64,000 nt of DNA, taken from Bryobacterales bacterium (GTDB taxonomy: Bacteria > Acidobacteriota > Terriglobia > Bryobacterales > Bryobacteraceae). Below are positions 52,922 through 60,905 of this stretch, one piece after another. The stretch is taken from NCBI GenBank assembly GCA_016789905.1, contig JAEUQC010000163.1, positions 1 through 64,000 on the forward strand, read 5' to 3'. A program made the position numbers and the translations under genes. The notes under the pieces were generated by a model. That model searched no databases, was not told where the DNA came from, and was given only the letters and a program-made list of their open reading frames with translations. The first letter of the stretch is position 1. Each line of letters starts with the position of its first letter.

Positions 52922-55900
52922 TTAGTTAATGAACAGGAACTCAGTGGAGCTAAGCAGCACTTTGGCATAGCGGCCCCACGCCGTCGCTTCGTACTTCACT
53001 TCCGGCGGAGGAGGAGGCCCTCCCCGGCGGCCGCCGAATCCGCCCATTCCGCCCATCATGCCAGCGCCCATCGCGCCGGCATTCCCAGCGGCGCCGCCCT
53101 CTGCCGCGGCCGTCGCGGGCACCTCGGCCGCCTCCGGTTTCGACGCAACGCCGCTCGCCGCGCCCGCCGAACTGATCACCTGTTCTCCTTCCGCGCCCGG
53201 ACGGCCCCGGCGCATGCCCGGTCCGCGTTCTGGCGCCTTCTTCTTTCGCTCCTCGTACTCAAGCAGCGGCTCCGCCTTCAAATACTCGGTGCCCAATGCG
53301 ATCTCTTCTTCCGTCGCATCCCGTCCGAAAACCATTCGGTACGCCTTGCGAATGCGCTCCCGGTTGTTCGCTTCTCCGGCGACACGTTTGGCCAACTCCT
53401 CCGCTTCAATCTGCATGAAGTCGGAGTTCATCAGGAACAGGCGTTGCGAGGGCACCGTCGTTACAAATCGCTTCTCCGCGCTGATCAGCGGACTTGGCAT
53501 GTCAAAGAGCTGCAAGTACTCATCCGGCTTGTAACGGCTGATCTTCGCATAGACCGTGCGGCGCAGCATCGCGGGGTTCAACTCAGCCGAAGGCCCGCCC
53601 ACTGCCGTATCCAGATTCCCCGAAACATACATAATCGAATCGCGAATCTGCTCAGCATCCATACGCTTGCGATTGGCTCGCCAATAAAGACGGTTACCCG
53701 AATCCTTCGCCGCCGCCGCCGTGTCGTTGTCCGCCGAAAGTTGATAGACCGCGCTCAGCATGATCTCCCGATGAAGCTTCTTGAGCGACATCCCATTCTT
53801 TGTGAACGACGCCGAAAGATACTCGAGTAGTTCCGGATTGGTCGGCCGCTCGCCGGACATTCCAAAATTGCTTGGCGTGTCGACAATCCCGGTGCCGAAG
53901 TGCGCTTTCCAGATGCGATTCACCATCACACGTGTCGTGATGGGTTGTTTCACAACGGCCTCGGCGAGTTCCAGTCGCCCGCTTCCTTTCGTGAACGGTT
54001 TCGGTTCCCCACCGGAAAACACGCTCAAGAAGTGACGCGGAATATCCGGCCCAACCAGATTCGTGGGATCGCCCCGAAAGTGGAGTTTGATCTCCGAAAG
54101 CGTCTCGGCGTCCCGCACGCCATGTACAAACGGGAACTTCGTTTCGATTTTCTTTCGCAACGCGTCAACGCCGCCCTGCATCGCCTTCAGCCGCGCCTGC
54201 GCCTCATGGCCAAGCCGCGACTCCAGTCCCCAGCCGCGGAACAGCAACACCCCAGGAGTGCCCTGCCTCATTCCCATCGCCATCATCGCATTCGGGTCGT
54301 CCGCTTCCGGCAGTTCGCGCTGGAAGATCTCCGTCCAGAAGTTATTGTCCTCCTCTGGCAGACTCTTCAGCCGCAGCCACGAGCCCGGATTGAAATCTTT
54401 GAACGACGTGAAGTTACTCGGCTTGTCGGTTCGCTTCTTCGGTTTCGTTCCCTCCAGGTCTTTCGCCGCGATCACTTTGTTCTCGGCTTCCAGTTCATTG
54501 CGCTCCAGCATCACGGCAATAATCTGTTCCTGAAACTTGTCGGCCAGTTTCTTTGCCTCCGCCATCGTGCTCCCCGGCTTTGCCAACAGGGCCTGCCACT
54601 CCTCTTTGTTCTTGTACTTCTTCGTGGGCTTGGCCATGTACTTGATCCAACGGTCAGTCAACTCATAGTCCAGCCTCCGCGCCTCTACAACGGCCTCGAT
54701 CTTCTTTTTCTGCGGCCCGCTGATCTCCCACACCGCCTGCAGGTAGTTCGACGCCTGGAAGGCTAACGATCGGGACAAGTCGTTCGTCAGTCCTTGATTG
54801 GCTTCCTGCAGAATCTTCTGCTCACGTTCCAGGTCTTCTTCCAGCTTCTCGTATTCGGCCACAACCGATTTCGGCGCCAGCGGGTACTCTTCATAAATCG
54901 TGTTGTAGAACACCCCGGCAAGCGCGTAATAATCGGTTTGCGGAATCGGATCGTATTTGTGGTCGTGGCAGCGCGCGCATCCAGCAGTCAGTCCCATAAA
55001 GCCACGCGTGATCACATCCACCCGGTCGTGCCGCTCATCGGCCCGGGTAATTTCAAAAGCGCCGTTATCGTAATACCAGGGCCCCAGACCCAGAAATCCC
55101 GTCGCGGGAATCGTCTTGTGCCGAACCTTGGGGTCCATCAAGTCCCCCGCCAGTTGCGCCTTCACGAACTGGTCATACGGCAAATCATCATTCATCGCGT
55201 TGATCACCCAGTCCCGATAGGCGAACGCATTTGGATAAGGCCGATAGCCACGCGGAAATGGGTTCAAGCTACGGTAGTCGTCTTCCCCATACCGGGCAAC
55301 GTCTAGCCACACCCGCCCCCAGCGTTCCCCGTACTGTGGCGTGCCCATCAACCGGTCCACAACCTTGGCAAACGCGTCCGGCGAAGTGTCCTTTTCAAAC
55401 GCCTCTATTTCTTCAAATGTCGGCGGCAGTCCCGTCAGGTCCAGCGCCGCGCGCCGGATCAGGTCGCGTTTCGACGCTTGGCGCACTGGTCGCAAACCCT
55501 CGGATTCCAGCTTCGCCAGCACAAACTTGTCAATCGCGGTGCGCGCCCATTTGCTGTCTTTCACAGCAGGAGCGGCCGGTTCTTTAATCGGGGCGAAGGA
55601 CCAAAAATTACGCGCCTCTGGACGGATGACAAACTTGCCCTCTGCGTTCTTCGCATTCGCCGCGACGGCGCTCTTCGGCCACACCGCGCCCGCCTTCACC
55701 CAGGCTTCAATATCCGCGATTTGCCCATCTTTCAGCTTGTTCCCCATCGGCATCTTCAGATTGGGGTCCGCATGCTTGATCGCCGTAATCAGCAAACTCT
55801 TCGATGGGTCGCCGGGCACAAGCGCTGCGCCGCGCTTCCCGCCTTTCCCCAGCGCCTCGGCGCTATCGAGCCGCAGCCCGCCCATTGCGCTCTCCGTATG

Positions 55901-56041
55901 GCAGCCGAAGCAACTGGTCGCCAGCACGGGGCGCACCTTTGTCTCAAAGAACTCCGCTGTGCCCGGCGCAATCCCCTGCGCCTGCAGCGGCGCGCCAATG
56001 AGAGCCACTAGGACAAGACTACGTCCAGAAATCCAATCCAT
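52922..56041 (-). CDS. PSCyt1-DUF1549-DUF1553 multidomain cytochrome-like protein
   Basis: A 1039-aa exported protein. A leader (residues 1-22) precedes a planctomycete-type cytochrome c domain with CFGCH at 44-48 and a distal MPMGN. Next is DUF1549 (about 150-360; IDKFVLAKLESEGLRPV, GERWGRVWLDVARYGE, CARCHDHKYDPI with another heme-like CxxCH). A coiled-coil-like insert follows, then DUF1553 (about 660-930; VNRIWKAHFGTGIVDTPSNFG, LHREIMLSAVYQ, FDMPSPL). The Gly/Pro/Ala-rich tail near 960-1015 is low complexity. ATG 56041 has GAGGA upstream; an earlier in-frame ATG would precede the leader. It is the partner of the DUF1501 gene. Confidence 0.92.
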   Translation of the reverse strand: MDWISGRSLVLVALIGAPLQAQGIAPGTAEFFETKVRPVLATSCFGCHTESAMGGLRLDSAEALGKGGKRGAALVPGDPSKSLLITAIKHADPNLKMPMGNKLKDGQIADIEAWVKAGAVWPKSAVAANAKNAEGKFVIRPEARNFWSFAPIKEPAAPAVKDSKWARTAIDKFVLAKLESEGLRPVRQASKRDLIRRAALDLTGLPPTFEEIEAFEKDTSPDAFAKVVDRLMGTPQYGERWGRVWLDVARYGEDDYRSLNPFPRGYRPYPNAFAYRDWVINAMNDDLPYDQFVKAQLAGDLMDPKVRHKTIPATGFLGLGPWYYDNGAFEITRADERHDRVDVITRGFMGLTAGCARCHDHKYDPIPQTDYYALAGVFYNTIYEEYPLAPKSVVAEYEKLEEDLEREQKILQEANQGLTNDLSRSLAFQASNYLQAVWEISGPQKKKIEAVVEARRLDYELTDRWIKYMAKPTKKYKNKEEWQALLAKPGSTMAEAKKLADKFQEQIIAVMLERNELEAENKVIAAKDLEGTKPKKRTDKPSNFTSFKDFNPGSWLRLKSLPEEDNNFWTEIFQRELPEADDPNAMMAMGMRQGTPGVLLFRGWGLESRLGHEAQARLKAMQGGVDALRKKIETKFPFVHGVRDAETLSEIKLHFRGDPTNLVGPDIPRHFLSVFSGGEPKPFTKGSGRLELAEAVVKQPITTRVMVNRIWKAHFGTGIVDTPSNFGMSGERPTNPELLEYLSASFTKNGMSLKKLHREIMLSAVYQLSADNDTAAAAKDSGNRLYWRANRKRMDAEQIRDSIMYVSGNLDTAVGGPSAELNPAMLRRTVYAKISRYKPDEYLQLFDMPSPLISAEKRFVTTVPSQRLFLMNSDFMQIEAEELAKRVAGEANNRERIRKAYRMVFGRDATEEEIALGTEYLKAEPLLEYEERKKKAPERGPGMRRGRPGAEGEQVISSAGAASGVASKPEAAEVPATAAAEGGAAGNAGAMGAGMMGGMGGFGGRRGGPPPPPEVKYEATAWGRYAKVLLSSTEFLFIN

Positions 56042-56073
56042 ACAGTTCCTCTTCGCACGCAAATGGAAGTACG

Positions 56074-56096
56074 AACCGCGTCGCCTCGACGCGGTT
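56074..56096. other. 10-bp stem hairpin upstream of the DUF1553 gene
   Basis: AACCGCGTCG and CGACGCGGTT pair around CCT. The gap 56042-56210 also has GATTGTC (56161-56167) and GACAATC (56187-56193). No U-run follows either dyad on the minus strand, so this may be a Rho-independent stop of poor quality behind the BrxD-like genes or an operator of the DUF1553 gene. Confidence 0.4.
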
Positions 56097-56210
56097 AATT
56101 AGGTTGCAAGGGTGGAACAGGGACCCTACTTCAGGCAGCGAAGCCTGGGACTACCACGGGGATTGTCTTAGTATATCCGAGACATCGACAATCGGGAAGT
56201 CCGAGTCCGC

Positions 56211-57494
56211 TTATTCGCACAGCGCCGGTTCCCCGGAATGCTCCAGTGCCGTATCCTCGGCATATCCCGGCCCGCTCTCCTCTTCTGTTTCAACCGAAAG
56301 CGCGGTGCCAGGATACAGCCGCAGCAGATCCCACTGGTTCACCCACCGCCGCACGTAGGAGCGCAGCCTCCGCGTGCGCGAAGCACCAATGGCCGGCAGT
56401 TCCGGCGGCGTCCATCCGTAAGCGTCCCCGTGCATCGCTTTCAGCTTTTTGTAAGTCTCTCGCAGCACGTTGTCGCCCGGCGATTCCAGCGGCAATGCCT
56501 CGCGTTCAATGATTCGCATTCCGGTCTCTGCCCGGCTCGCCATCGCCATGAACTCATCGGTCGCCTTCTCTCGCAGCCGCGCCCCAAGCGATTCCTTGTC
56601 CCCTTTTTCCTGCAGCACAGCCAGCGCGAAGTCATCGGTGATCGCCCCCACCGTCAACAATCCCGGACACGCCAGTCCCTCCACGCGCCCCATCCAGCGG
56701 GCTAGTTCCGCATACGAGCGGCCTCGCTGCAGCAGGCTATACCGCCCCGCCAGTTCCAACTCGTCTACCAGCAGCACCCAGCCGCTAAAGCCCGCCGCCA
56801 CGATCAATCGTGACGCGAACACGAAGCGCTCCATCGCCAGGTCCTTAGCCTTCACCGTCTGCGGCGTGTACAGGCCGGCCGCTCCAACCTGCTTCAGCCC
56901 CTGCCGTACCCGGCTAATCGCAATTCGTTCCCCCGCCCAGAAATTCGTGATCGCGTCCACCAGTTCCGGATCGTTCCCCAGCCGGTCATACAGGAAAATG
57001 GTCGCGCGGAACAGGTCGCTCAGTCCGCTCTCCTCGCCGTTCGCCCACGCAATAAACCGCGCATACTGCGGGCTGTTCGGCTGCAATCGCAGCGCGATTT
57101 CCCGAACGGCCTCACCGCTCAAGCTGGGAACCAGCGCGCCCTCCATCGCCGCCACGTACATCTTCGCGGGATCGAAGAACTGTGTCTCCTTGCTGATTAC
57201 CACCCGGCTGCACACGAAATTGCGCGCGGTCGAAATGTGCGCAAGATAGTCCAGCAGATGCGATTTTCCTGCGCCGAAACCTCCCGCTATCAGCAATCCC
57301 GGCGTCTGTTTCCCCTCGTGCGCGGAGCTCGCCACCAACGCCAGCCGCTTTAGAAACACCTGCTCCGCGGCCGCCTGGTTGGACCCAAGCATCTCCACCG
57401 CCTCCCGGTTCGGCACCCCGCTGCGCAGCGCTTCCAGCGCGCGGCGGCAGTCCATGGCGTGCTGGCTGATGACAACTTCCGTACCGGTTCCCAT
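56211..57494 (-). CDS. BrxD-like P-loop ATPase (DUF2791/BREX ATP-binding family)
   Basis: A 427-aa cytoplasmic ATPase. The N-terminal RRALEALRSGVPNREAVEMLG leads to Walker A GGFGAGKS (71-78) and VVISKETQFFDPAKMYVAAMEG. Walker B is GWVLLVDELEL with Asp244-Glu245. The C-terminal region (RTRRLRSYVRRWVNQWDLLRLYPG) looks like a DNA- or protein-binding helical tail. BrxD proteins work in BREX defence and in smaller helicase-linked loci. Here there is no helicase, methylase or PglZ next to it. It follows the paralogue with a five-base gap, and GGGGAGA precedes ATG 57494. A BREX-like defence role is inferred only from family resemblance. Confidence 0.78.
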   Translation of the reverse strand: MGTGTEVVISQHAMDCRRALEALRSGVPNREAVEMLGSNQAAAEQVFLKRLALVASSAHEGKQTPGLLIAGGFGAGKSHLLDYLAHISTARNFVCSRVVISKETQFFDPAKMYVAAMEGALVPSLSGEAVREIALRLQPNSPQYARFIAWANGEESGLSDLFRATIFLYDRLGNDPELVDAITNFWAGERIAISRVRQGLKQVGAAGLYTPQTVKAKDLAMERFVFASRLIVAAGFSGWVLLVDELELAGRYSLLQRGRSYAELARWMGRVEGLACPGLLTVGAITDDFALAVLQEKGDKESLGARLREKATDEFMAMASRAETGMRIIEREALPLESPGDNVLRETYKKLKAMHGDAYGWTPPELPAIGASRTRRLRSYVRRWVNQWDLLRLYPGTALSVETEEESGPGYAEDTALEHSGEPALCE

Positions 57495-57499
57495 GCTCG

Positions 57500-58468
57500 T
57501 TATCTCCCCGCTCCCGCGGCCGCCACTCGAACCAATGACGCCAGCGGATTCACCACATGCTTGTCACGAACCTCATCGAACACCCGGAACTTCAACGCCT
57601 CATACGCGCCAATGCCGCGCGCCGGATCTTCCAGAAACGCGGGCCCCGGAACCACCGCCAGAAAGAAACCGCTCCATCGTCCGCCGGAATCGATAAACTG
57701 CCGCAGAACTTCGTAGGCGTCCAGCACCGCTGCTTTGCTATAAAACAGCCCATTATCGTGCGGGTTCCGCGCCACCGTCAGCCGGTCGGCGTCCAGCAAA
57801 ACGGCCAATCCCGGCAGCCCCGCGAAGCGTACCCAATTGGTCAGCGATTCATAGAAATGCCGCGCGTTCGCCCGATGGATGCCGCAAAAAATCTGAAACG
57901 GCTTCACTGCCCCGATCGCCTTATTCCGCCCAGTCAGCCACTCTGTCAATATCCGCGTCGTCGTGGCGCCGTCCTGTCCGCCGGCCAGTTCGGCGTAGCA
58001 AAGATGCGTCATTGCCATGCGAAAGTCCTTCGAAAGGCTGCTCTGTTTGAACACCTTCTTCCATATAGCCTGTTTCAAATCCATCAGCAGCATCTGCGGT
58101 TCCACACCGTTCACATCGGCCAGGTGCCGGTAGAGCGGCCCCTGTTCCTTGTCCACCCAGGTGTAACCCGCATCCGTTGCAATCCGCTCAATCGCCCGCC
58201 GCGCCAGCTTCGCCCACGGAACCTGTTGCGCTGTCCGGAAAAACAGCTCATGCACCATGTGCGCCTTGGTCTCGGCGGCCTGTATCCGGATCGTCAGGTA
58301 CCCCGCACGGCTCGCCGCGCTGGCCAGTCCGTCAAGAAAACCCGTCCGGCTCGCCGCGTCCAATGGCACCGCGAACTTTACCGTCGAGCCCCCGTCCCGC
58401 ACAAACGTTTCCAGGTACTCCCGTTCCACCAGGCGCAGCCAGTCTCCCGGCTTTATCGACGCGGTCAT
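57500..58468 (-). CDS. BrxD-like protein with decayed P-loop
   Basis: 322 residues. The arrangement REYLETFVRDGGSTVKFAVP (about residues 16-35) followed by a helix and GYLTIRIQAAETKAHMVHELFFRTA parallels the opening of BrxD-type ATPases. However, the P-loop position reads PLDAASRTGFL (35-45) with no GxxGxGK[ST], and Walker B is LAVLLDADRL (221-230) instead of hhhhDE. It therefore looks like an inactive paralogue paired with the intact ATPase downstream, as in other hetero-ATPase complexes. ATG 58468 overlaps the stop of the upstream coiled-coil gene by four bases. In-frame codons further upstream lie antiparallel to that gene's coding frame and are not used. Confidence 0.7.
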   Translation of the reverse strand: MTASIKPGDWLRLVEREYLETFVRDGGSTVKFAVPLDAASRTGFLDGLASAASRAGYLTIRIQAAETKAHMVHELFFRTAQQVPWAKLARRAIERIATDAGYTWVDKEQGPLYRHLADVNGVEPQMLLMDLKQAIWKKVFKQSSLSKDFRMAMTHLCYAELAGGQDGATTTRILTEWLTGRNKAIGAVKPFQIFCGIHRANARHFYESLTNWVRFAGLPGLAVLLDADRLTVARNPHDNGLFYSKAAVLDAYEVLRQFIDSGGRWSGFFLAVVPGPAFLEDPARGIGAYEALKFRVFDEVRDKHVVNPLASLVRVAAAGAGR

Positions 58469-59235
58469 GACGCCTCCACAAATCGAATGCCATAATAGCT
58501 GACCGTCTCCCCATCGGGCGCGACGAACGAGTACGTCCCCTTCCCCCCCTTGGTTCCCGTGCTCGCCGGCAGGCTGAACGCCGCGCCGGATTTCGTGTGC
58601 GTCACGCCGCTGCGATCCAGCAAAAACAGATCCCGCACATAGTCCGTCTGGTCGTAATTCGCGCTCACGCCCGGCAACAGTGTCAGCGCCTCGTAAAGGC
58701 TCACCAGCATCACCGTCTTCCCGTACTCCTTGCCCGCCACCAGCCGGTACGCCCGGTGCAGCACTTCCAGCAGACTCTCCGGTGTGCCACGCTGCTTGCG
58801 CGCCTGTATGTCCCGCAGCGTTTTCACCACCCGCGAAGGGCGCAGCGCCGCCAGTTTCTTTCGATTCAGCTTGACGGCCCGCTCCGATGGCAGAACCCGC
58901 ACCACCGAAGGAAAGGCGATCAGTCCCTCGTCGCGCCGTTGAATCGCCAGGTTCGCCGCTTCCGCCGCCGCCACCAGTTCCGTCGCGTAGGACTCGCGCA
59001 GGTAGCTTTCCTCCTCGTCCGGCGCGAATGGCCACGCCGCTTTGGCGTTCACCGCTTCCTGCCGCATCGATTCCACCAGCGCCGCCAGCCGGTCGGCCGA
59101 TTTTCTCATCTTGAAAAGGTCGCCTTCGGCCGCGGCCTTTTCCATCTGTTTCGCCGCGCCCGCCAGTGCGGCGGCAACTTTCGTCGCGGCGCCCGCCGCC
59201 CGTTCCGCCTCGGCGAATCCCTGCTCAAAGGTCAC
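58465..59235 (-). CDS. Coiled-coil protein, first gene of the BrxD-like cassette
   Basis: I do not recognise the family. The 256 residues divide in two. An Ala/Glu/Lys-rich helical part (about 1-110, heptad-like AERAAGAATKVAAALAGAAKQ) suggests coiled-coil assembly. A second part (about 120-256) contains LRPSRVVKTLRDIQARKQRG, a DxxYVRDLFLLDRSGV segment and a C-terminal PAST-type loop with several Gly/Ser. No signal peptide or membrane span. It ends in ATGA overlap with the decayed ATPase, so the three genes form one transcript from 59235 to 56211, isolated by 60 bases from the DUF1080 gene upstream. It could be a platform or target-recognition subunit. Confidence 0.7.
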   Translation of the reverse strand: MTFEQGFAEAERAAGAATKVAAALAGAAKQMEKAAAEGDLFKMRKSADRLAALVESMRQEAVNAKAAWPFAPDEEESYLRESYATELVAAAEAANLAIQRRDEGLIAFPSVVRVLPSERAVKLNRKKLAALRPSRVVKTLRDIQARKQRGTPESLLEVLHRAYRLVAGKEYGKTVMLVSLYEALTLLPGVSANYDQTDYVRDLFLLDRSGVTHTKSGAAFSLPASTGTKGGKGTYSFVAPDGETVSYYGIRFVEAS

Positions 59236-59295
59236 TCTGCGTCTCCATGTCCGGTGGCTTCACCAGACCCCCAATGTACACTAACCGCGCAGCCG

Positions 59296-60204
59296 CTACT
59301 TGGCCGGCACCGCAATCGTGATGTTGCGAAACTTCAGCCCGCCCGTGTGGTCACCCTGAATGTAGAACGGTCCCGGCTCCGCCTCGTTCGCGTCCAGCGC
59401 CCCGCCCGTTATGCCCTCTATCTCTCTGTTGTTGATCGTGGTCACACCATTGCGCACCACCGTCACCCGGCGGCCAACTAGGGTAATGTCGAACGTCTCC
59501 CATTCCCCAGGCTGCCGTTTCAGCTCCCCTTCCGGCGCAATGCGGCCATACACCGAACCAATCCGCCGCTCCGGCGGATTGGCCGACAGCGGCTCGTACT
59601 CAAGCTGCACCTCATAGCGGCCCCGCAAGTAGAAACCGCTATTGGCGTGGTCCGGGCACAAAACTTCGAAATGCAATTTGAAGTCGTCGAACTTGCGGGT
59701 CGAACGCAGATTCGCCCCATGATCTGCATTCACCAACAGCCCGTCTTTCACCACCCAGTGGCTCTTTGCCGGGTCGCCCATGGGTTCCCATCCGCTCAGG
59801 TCCCGGCCATTGAACAACGGTTCGGCCTTCGCCCATCTCTTCGGCACCGGCCGGTCAAGCCTCGGCGCACGCATGCCCTCCAGCGGCGTCGAGTTTCCCG
59901 CGCGGAACTGCTGCCCAATCAACTTTCCATCCTGAGCGTTCAGTTCCCATGTCACGCCCGGCCGCTTCTCGTTCGCCGGTACCACGGTCAGCGACAGATG
60001 CCCGCCGCTCTGCTTCACTTCCTTTAACTGGTAAACGTTGCCGCCCGTGGGCTGATACCAAACCACAAGCGCCCCGCCCGTCTCGGAAATGCCCAGCCAC
60101 GACGCGCGCGAACCGATGTTGAAATTCCAGCGGCCAACAAACGGGTTGGCGTCGGCCGCGAATAACGCGGCGCCGAAGAATAGCGCAATAAGTGGCTTCA
60201 TCAC
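59296..60204 (-). CDS. DUF1080 (3-keto-disaccharide hydrolase-like) exported protein
   Basis: 302 aa with a leader (MKPLIALFFGAALFAADA). The DUF1080 domain fills the second half: LFNGRDLSGWEPMGD, HWVVKDGLLVNADHGANL, TRKFDDFKLHFEVLCPDHANSGFYLRGRYEVQL, then VVRNGVTTINNREIEGITGG and GPFYIQGDHTGGLKFRNITI. The fold is a concanavalin-like jelly roll, and members are linked to keto-sugar hydrolysis or glycan binding. The first 110 residues form an extra beta-rich domain. It begins ten bases behind the ABC ATPase stop, so it may be the last gene of the export cluster, although its function fits the sugar enzymes elsewhere. Confidence 0.88.
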   Translation of the reverse strand: MMKPLIALFFGAALFAADANPFVGRWNFNIGSRASWLGISETGGALVVWYQPTGGNVYQLKEVKQSGGHLSLTVVPANEKRPGVTWELNAQDGKLIGQQFRAGNSTPLEGMRAPRLDRPVPKRWAKAEPLFNGRDLSGWEPMGDPAKSHWVVKDGLLVNADHGANLRSTRKFDDFKLHFEVLCPDHANSGFYLRGRYEVQLEYEPLSANPPERRIGSVYGRIAPEGELKRQPGEWETFDITLVGRRVTVVRNGVTTINNREIEGITGGALDANEAEPGPFYIQGDHTGGLKFRNITIAVPAK

Positions 60205-60214
60205 CCGCAGTTTA

Positions 60215-60904
60215 TTACATCGTGGCCATCTCTTCCTTCACTATGCGCCCGTCCTCCAGCGTGATCGCCCGGTCCGCCTCCGCGCCGAACACCGTATTGT
60301 GCGTCGTCAGCAGAATCGCCAACCCCTCCTCCGCCGCCAGCTTCTTAAACAGCGCAATGATCGATTCCCCCGTCGCCTTGTCCAGGTTCCCCGTCGGCTC
60401 ATCGGCCACCAGAATCTTCGGCCCCGCGATCAAAGCACGCGCGATCGCCACCCGCTGCATCTGCCCTCCCGACAATTCACGCGGCAAATGTTCCGCCCGT
60501 TCCGACAGCCCCACCGCGGCCAGTATCTCCCGCGTCCGCGCCGGGTCCGCCCGCAAGCCCAGAAATAGCAGCGGCAGCTCCACGTTCTCCGCCACCGTCA
60601 GTGTCGGCAACAGAGAGAACTGCTGAAACACAAAGCCCAGCATTCCCCGCCGCACCTCCACCAGTTGGTCTTCCGACAGCCCCGCCACCGGCTTCCCCCC
60701 GATCACCAGCTTGCCCTCCGTCGGCGCGTCCAGCCCCGACAGCAGGTTGATCAACGTCGTCTTCCCGGATCCCGACGGACCCAGTATGGAAACAATCTCC
60801 CCCGCACGAATGGCGATGTCCACCCCATCAAGCGCCTTCACCGTCTCGCTGCCCCGCTGGTAATACCGCTTCAGGCCCCGGCCTTCAATCATGATTTCGT
60901 TCAT
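60215..60904 (-). CDS. ABC transporter ATP-binding protein (MacB/LolD type)
   Basis: 229 aa, single nucleotide-binding domain. Walker A is GPSGSGKTT (42-50), Q-loop is FVFQQFSLLPTLTV, signature is LSGGQMQRVAIARAL, and Walker B is ILVADEPTGN. The FSLLPTLTV and DEPTGNLD features place it with MacB/LolD/FtsE-like subunits that power periplasmic mechanotransmission rather than solute import. ATG 60904 sits one base after the permease stop; upstream in-frame codons belong to the permease region in another frame. Confidence 0.93.
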   Translation of the reverse strand: MNEIMIEGRGLKRYYQRGSETVKALDGVDIAIRAGEIVSILGPSGSGKTTLINLLSGLDAPTEGKLVIGGKPVAGLSEDQLVEVRRGMLGFVFQQFSLLPTLTVAENVELPLLFLGLRADPARTREILAAVGLSERAEHLPRELSGGQMQRVAIARALIAGPKILVADEPTGNLDKATGESIIALFKKLAAEEGLAILLTTHNTVFGAEADRAITLEDGRIVKEEMATM

Positions 60905-60905
60905 G

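Noticed and set aside
58469..59035. Upstream extension of the decayed BrxD-like protein
   Set aside because: The extra 189 codons are Gly/Ala/Arg-rich and overlap the coiled-coil gene in another frame; the ATGA overlap at 58465-58468 gives a better start.
56211..59235. Complete BREX locus
   Set aside because: No brxA, brxB, brxC, PglX, PglZ or helicase genes appear on either side; only BrxD-like sequences are present.
58597..59481. 294-codon plus-strand frame opposite the BrxD-like cassette
   Set aside because: Arg/His/Gln-rich antisense shadow; the minus-strand overlaps and motifs are convincing.
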